The translations under genes were made by a program, and so were the position numbers. The notes beneath the pieces are model-generated. The model saw nothing but the letters and a program-made list of their open reading frames with translations, ran no database searches and was not told the DNA's origin. 37,521 nt of DNA. Origin: Legionellales bacterium RIFCSPHIGHO2_12_FULL_37_14. Lineage in GTDB: Bacteria; Pseudomonadota; Gammaproteobacteria; Legionellales; Legionellaceae. Shown here in pieces: positions 34,335-37,521 of the stretch (position 1 is its first letter; the number at the start of each line of letters is the position of its first letter). The stretch spans positions 1 to 37,521 of the forward strand of contig MHBC01000010.1 of the NCBI GenBank assembly GCA_001804735.1, read 5' to 3'.

Positions 34335-34880
34335 ATGTTAATTGATTTAACGCTAAAAATTAATCCTAAAAATGCAACAACGCCATTAGCAGCACTTGGG
34401 CATTATGGAACGCACATTGATGTCATGGAGAATGTGAGCCTTCCTATTGAAAAATTTATCACAGTTGGCAAGCTCATTGATATTACACTCATCAGAAATC
34501 GCTTGATCCAAGTTGAGGATATTGAACATCAGATCCCCATTACTAAAAACGATTTTGTAATTTTTCGGTCTTGTTGGTTATATGATCATGATTATGGGAC
34601 AAAAGATTACTTTTTCAATCATCCTCAACTTTCTGATGCAGTCATTGATTATTTGCTTGAAAAAAAAATTTCGTTTATTGGTTTGGATTTTCCGGGAGCT
34701 CAACTGCATGAAAAACACAAAGACGTTGATCTAAAATGTGCTTCACAACAGGTATATCTTATTGAAAACCTGAATCATTTAGAGTTAATTACCCAACCAA
34801 GCTTTAAAGCCTATTGCTTCCCCATGCATTTTTACGGCAATTCAGGTATTCCGATTCGAGTTATTGTGGAAATTGGTTAG
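34335..34880 (+). CDS. Cyclase-family metal-dependent hydrolase (KynB-like)
   Basis: This 181-residue protein belongs to the cyclase / kynurenine formamidase / isatin hydrolase family, metal enzymes that open amide or ester bonds in small molecules. The metal motif HxGTHxD is present as GHYGTHIDV (22-30), with His23, His27 and Asp29, although the proline that usually follows is replaced. A second conserved part, FIGLDFPGAQLHEKHKDV, supplies later active-site residues. At 181 residues it is shorter than KynB (about 205-210), mainly in the loops after the motif. It overlaps the end of the convergent unknown gene by 20 bp. The substrate is unknown, and a kynurenine role is only one possibility. 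Confidence 0.75.
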   Translation: MLIDLTLKINPKNATTPLAALGHYGTHIDVMENVSLPIEKFITVGKLIDITLIRNRLIQVEDIEHQIPITKNDFVIFRSCWLYDHDYGTKDYFFNHPQLSDAVIDYLLEKKISFIGLDFPGAQLHEKHKDVDLKCASQQVYLIENLNHLELITQPSFKAYCFPMHFYGNSGIPIRVIVEIG

Positions 34881-35982
34881 ACAAAAGTACTGTTGTTCCA
34901 GAATTCATATCCTGGTTTTTAATTGCAAAAAATCCTAACTTCTCGGTGTGAGATATATTTACCGTCGCTATTGTTTCTGTTTGTTTAGCAGAAAAAAAGT
35001 GAATTGGTCTTGGTTGTTTTTTTTTGGCTTCGTCTAGAACAACAAGATATTGATTGAGTGAGCTTGGATAATTATCTCTAAGTATTTTCAATGATCGGTT
35101 AAGGTGTTGCTGCAACGTTTTTTTATGTTGCATACCCCAACTTGCCATCCAATCAGGGTGATCACCAATTTCTCCTGGAGTACAAAGTTCTTCTAGTTTT
35201 AAAACAGAGGGATTATCTTGCTTACCATTAAAGTAATGCTCCCATACTGTGTTGATGGTATGAGTTGATTCTGCAATCTGTTTTATTAAAAAACGCTCCA
35301 TTCCGAGTACTAATGCTTCTTCAACGAGAATGGAGCATTTTTGATGGGATTGGAGTTGATGAAAGTCCTTCGGATAGACTTGCGTATATTCTGAAAGTAC
35401 AGCATCAACAGTGGGGAAAGGTAAGTTAAGTCCTCGAGAAACCCAATGATGGATCCGATCGTGTGCAACATAACGAGGTTTTTTGTATCCCTTAAAAAAA
35501 GCGCTTCTTACTAGCATGCCCTGAACAATATCTTTGAGTGCAGCCATCTTATTTTCTTCAATTCGGAGTTCTTTTCCTAATGCTAGAAGCCAAAATAATT
35601 TGAAATATTCTGGTTGAGACGTGAGATAAAATGGATTCGTTCGATTTGATAAGGGAATGTAAGATGCCTCGCCGAAAGGTAAGACTTTATGTGCCCATTT
35701 TTTTTGAGTAATTTCCTGAAAAATCCTTAAAAAAGGAGATTCTATTTCTTCAGGTATAACAAATATATCAATGGGTTGTTCATGTACTACTCCGTGAAAT
35801 GAAACTGGGTTGATATAGCGAAGGTTTTGAACTTTTCTAGAAAATGTAAAAAATTCTGGTTCTAGCATGAGCAACTGAATGCGTTGTGGAACAGAAGATG
35901 GGTTGAGGTAACTTCTCATTCGAGTCCAAAACATAGATATATTCTTCCGTGGTATGCGTGTAGATTGCATCGTAAAAATCAT
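34861..35982 (-). CDS. Hypothetical protein of 373 residues, no recognised family
   Basis: I do not recognise this protein. It has no signal peptide or membrane helix. A middle segment, YVAHDRIHHWVSRGLNLPFP (about 191-210), is rich in His and Asp, and ILVEEALVLGMERFLIKQ (about 234-251) follows with an acidic cluster, a layout that could bind metal. The rest looks soluble and mainly helical toward the C terminus. The start is uncertain: ATGs at 35982, 35970 and 35934 are possible, the last with a GGAAGA site at fair spacing. It lies between a cyclase gene and a DUF4143 ATPase in an accessory-looking end of the window. A translocated effector is conceivable but unproven. Confidence 0.7.
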   Translation of the reverse strand: MIFTMQSTRIPRKNISMFWTRMRSYLNPSSVPQRIQLLMLEPEFFTFSRKVQNLRYINPVSFHGVVHEQPIDIFVIPEEIESPFLRIFQEITQKKWAHKVLPFGEASYIPLSNRTNPFYLTSQPEYFKLFWLLALGKELRIEENKMAALKDIVQGMLVRSAFFKGYKKPRYVAHDRIHHWVSRGLNLPFPTVDAVLSEYTQVYPKDFHQLQSHQKCSILVEEALVLGMERFLIKQIAESTHTINTVWEHYFNGKQDNPSVLKLEELCTPGEIGDHPDWMASWGMQHKKTLQQHLNRSLKILRDNYPSSLNQYLVVLDEAKKKQPRPIHFFSAKQTETIATVNISHTEKLGFFAIKNQDMNSGTTVLLSNQFPQ

Positions 35983-36131
35983 TTCATAGTCAAGGCGAAA
36001 CTATTATGGGAAGTGTTAGGTTGAAAGTCAATACTTAATAAAACTGCGCAAAAAATACTGTAACTCAGTAAAAAATGCCACATAACTTCTGCTTGGTTTA
36101 TTTGAAGTGGGTAAGCCACCAGTATCGTAGA

Positions 36132-37313
36132 TCAAATATCAGCAGCCTCTAATATCGAAAAAAAGCTCGCGCAATTTTTATAATTCATCACATAAATATT
36201 GCCTACCCACTGCTCTTGTTCACCCGCGTAAATTAATAATCCTTTGGGACATCTCTCTCCAACGAGGTTTTGATAGAATTTCAAATTTTTTAATAGCACG
36301 GGGTTAAACGTCTGTGTTGATTTAATTTCAATAGGAATGAGTTGATGGCCTTGTTGAATAATAAGATCGACTTCATTTTGATGATTATCTCGATAATAAT
36401 ACAATTTAGAATCCAAACCCTGATTGAGTTTAGCCTTCATGATTTCGAGCATCACCAAATTTTCAAATAAATGACCGCGAATGGGATTTCGGTTCATGTG
36501 TAAATCGGTCTCAATCCCAAGCAAGTAACTGACTAATCCGAGATCAGTAAAAAATAATTTCGGCGCTTTAATCACCCGTTTGCCAAAGTTTTCAAAATAA
36601 GCTGGCAACAACTTAACCAAATACGAGGCTTGTAAAACAGAAAGCCAGGCATGAATGGTAGGACTAGAAACGCCAACATCGTTCGCTAACGATTCAAAAT
36701 TTAAGATGCAGGCAACACGTCCAGCACAAAGCTGCATAAAGCGTTGAAACTGATCAAGATTCTGAACATTAATAATTTGCCTGACGTCACGTTCAACATA
36801 GGTTCTGACATAAGTTCGGAAATAAACTGGCGCGTCGATGGGCTTATCGTAAAGTCGTGGGTAACCGCCTTTGATGAGTAGTGCATCTAGGTCGAGCGGT
36901 AGTTGATTGTTTTTCATTTCTTGCATAGACAAAGGTAATAATTCTAATAGTCCCGTTCGTCCTGCTAGGGATTGTGAAATGGCCTCACTTAATGCAACTT
37001 GATGGCTACCTGTTAGAATAAACTGTCCCATTTGATTGTTCTCATCAACCAAGACTTGTATATTCGACAGTAATTCAGGCAACCTTTGAATTTCATCTAA
37101 TATGAGGCCTTGTGGATAGGTTGAAAAAAGCTGCCTAGGATCGGATGCAATGAAGGCTCGTGTATCTGGTTCCTCAAGATTAATATAAGTTTTGTGTGGG
37201 TATAACGCTTTAACCAAGGTTGTTTTTCCTGACTGACGTGGCCCTAAGAGAGTCATAACAGGAAATTGTTTGCTTTGTGCTAAAAGCGTTGTTTGCAGCA
37301 GACGTTGAAACAT
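36132..37313 (-). CDS. DUF4143-type AAA ATPase (second copy)
   Basis: A second member of the family at 6188-7345, about 393 residues, similar along its whole length. Walker A (GPRQSGKTT), Walker B (LILDEIQR), FILTGSHQVAL, SLAGRTGLLELLPLSMQEM and the C-terminal VDLIIQQGHQLIPIEIKST with the D...E-x-K signature are all present. I start at the ATG at 37313, since it aligns with the first copy's Met-Phe-x-Arg; a Met six codons earlier is also open. Role unknown. The two copies lie near the two accessory ends of the window and differ enough to be old paralogs or separate arrivals, not a recent duplication. Confidence 0.85.
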   Translation of the reverse strand: MFQRLLQTTLLAQSKQFPVMTLLGPRQSGKTTLVKALYPHKTYINLEEPDTRAFIASDPRQLFSTYPQGLILDEIQRLPELLSNIQVLVDENNQMGQFILTGSHQVALSEAISQSLAGRTGLLELLPLSMQEMKNNQLPLDLDALLIKGGYPRLYDKPIDAPVYFRTYVRTYVERDVRQIINVQNLDQFQRFMQLCAGRVACILNFESLANDVGVSSPTIHAWLSVLQASYLVKLLPAYFENFGKRVIKAPKLFFTDLGLVSYLLGIETDLHMNRNPIRGHLFENLVMLEIMKAKLNQGLDSKLYYYRDNHQNEVDLIIQQGHQLIPIEIKSTQTFNPVLLKNLKFYQNLVGERCPKGLLIYAGEQEQWVGNIYVMNYKNCASFFSILEAADI

Positions 37314-37521
37314 AGTATAAACCGTACGCATTTAAAATTAAATTTTATATATGTACAATCTTAGACGGCTATTCCATAAATAGCAAGCAGTGCAAGGTGC
37401 TGAGAGGTTTGATCATGGTCCCGCCTTGGGGATTGCTACTTGTGCGTTCATGAGGATATGCATCGCATAGGGCATTAAAAAAACAAGCGGTTATTGGTTG
37501 AGTGAAGTTTGTACCCTCTGG
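37314..37521. other. Unassigned sequence at the window edge
   Basis: I see no gene, RNA or clear repeat in these last 208 bases. They contain an AT-rich upstream region for the ATPase gene and then more GC-rich DNA without an open frame, which may be the edge of a feature that lies outside the window. Confidence 0.4.

Noticed and set aside
1-37521. tRNA, rRNA, CRISPR array, prophage or intact insertion sequence
   Set aside because: No cloverleaf, spaced direct repeats, transposase, integrase or phage structural gene could be recognised on either strand.

Overview
The window is AT-rich chromosomal DNA from an intracellular gammaproteobacterium of the order Legionellales. The diagnostic content is a block of Dot/Icm (type IVB secretion) genes: icmX, icmW, icmV, dotA, dotB, dotC and dotD. 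IcmW matches the Legionella protein closely, including its 151-residue length. The gene order icmX-icmW / icmV-dotA / dotB-dotC-dotD in one locus recalls Coxiella and relatives more than Legionella pneumophila, where dotDCB is further away. I therefore lean to a Coxiellaceae-like or related lineage, but the genus cannot be fixed from this sequence alone. LbtU-type outer membrane protein, PagP, a short Hfq and a TrpR-type repressor fit an animal- or protist-associated Legionellales genome.

Layout. (1) 1-820: a palindromic repeat and a type II toxin-antitoxin locus whose DUF1778 antitoxin is intact while the GNAT toxin is broken. (2) 827-3590: a secreted alpha/beta hydrolase and a NodU/CmcH-type carbamoyltransferase, apparently one operon. 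(3) 3618-6142: hslO (Hsp33), a type IV pilin and rpoH, all on the minus strand. (4) 6188-7345: a DUF4143 AAA ATPase. (5) 7450-16498: the Dot/Icm block. icmW-icmX-trpR run leftward, icmV-dotA diverge rightward from a shared 80-bp promoter region, and dotD-dotC-dotB converge on dotA. (6) 16539-21075: rsmD, a pair of M16 peptidase-like genes, divergent ftsY, and a small lipoprotein. (7) 21072-29138: rlmKL and a cytochrome oxidase operon (tetraheme cytochrome c, ctaC, ctaD, ctaG, ctaE) with a 123-bp palindromic element inserted between ctaG and ctaE. (8) 29285-34020: pagP, dcd, an LbtU-like outer membrane protein, divergent hfq with a strong terminator, and an APC amino-acid permease. (9) 34021-37521: a non-coding stretch, a short cyclase-family gene, an unrecognised 373-residue protein and a second DUF4143 ATPase.

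How the genes work together. DotC and DotD are outer-membrane lipoproteins of the secretion core. DotA is a polytopic inner-membrane protein with a very large periplasmic part, and DotB is the PilT-like ATPase. IcmW is a cytosolic effector adaptor, IcmX is periplasmic and IcmV is a small inner-membrane protein. The oxidase genes encode a caa3-like terminal oxidase, since subunit II carries a cytochrome c domain, plus a multiheme donor.

The points most worth a second look are trpR translationally coupled to icmX, the enlarged cysteine-rich DotA periplasmic region with a (GATTCT)6 tract, the broken toxin with intact antitoxin and operator, the MITE-like element touching the ctaG stop codon, the dyad over the pilin promoter, the His-rich N terminus of the LbtU-like protein, and the orphan 373-residue protein. 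I see no tRNA, rRNA, CRISPR array, intact insertion sequence or prophage gene.
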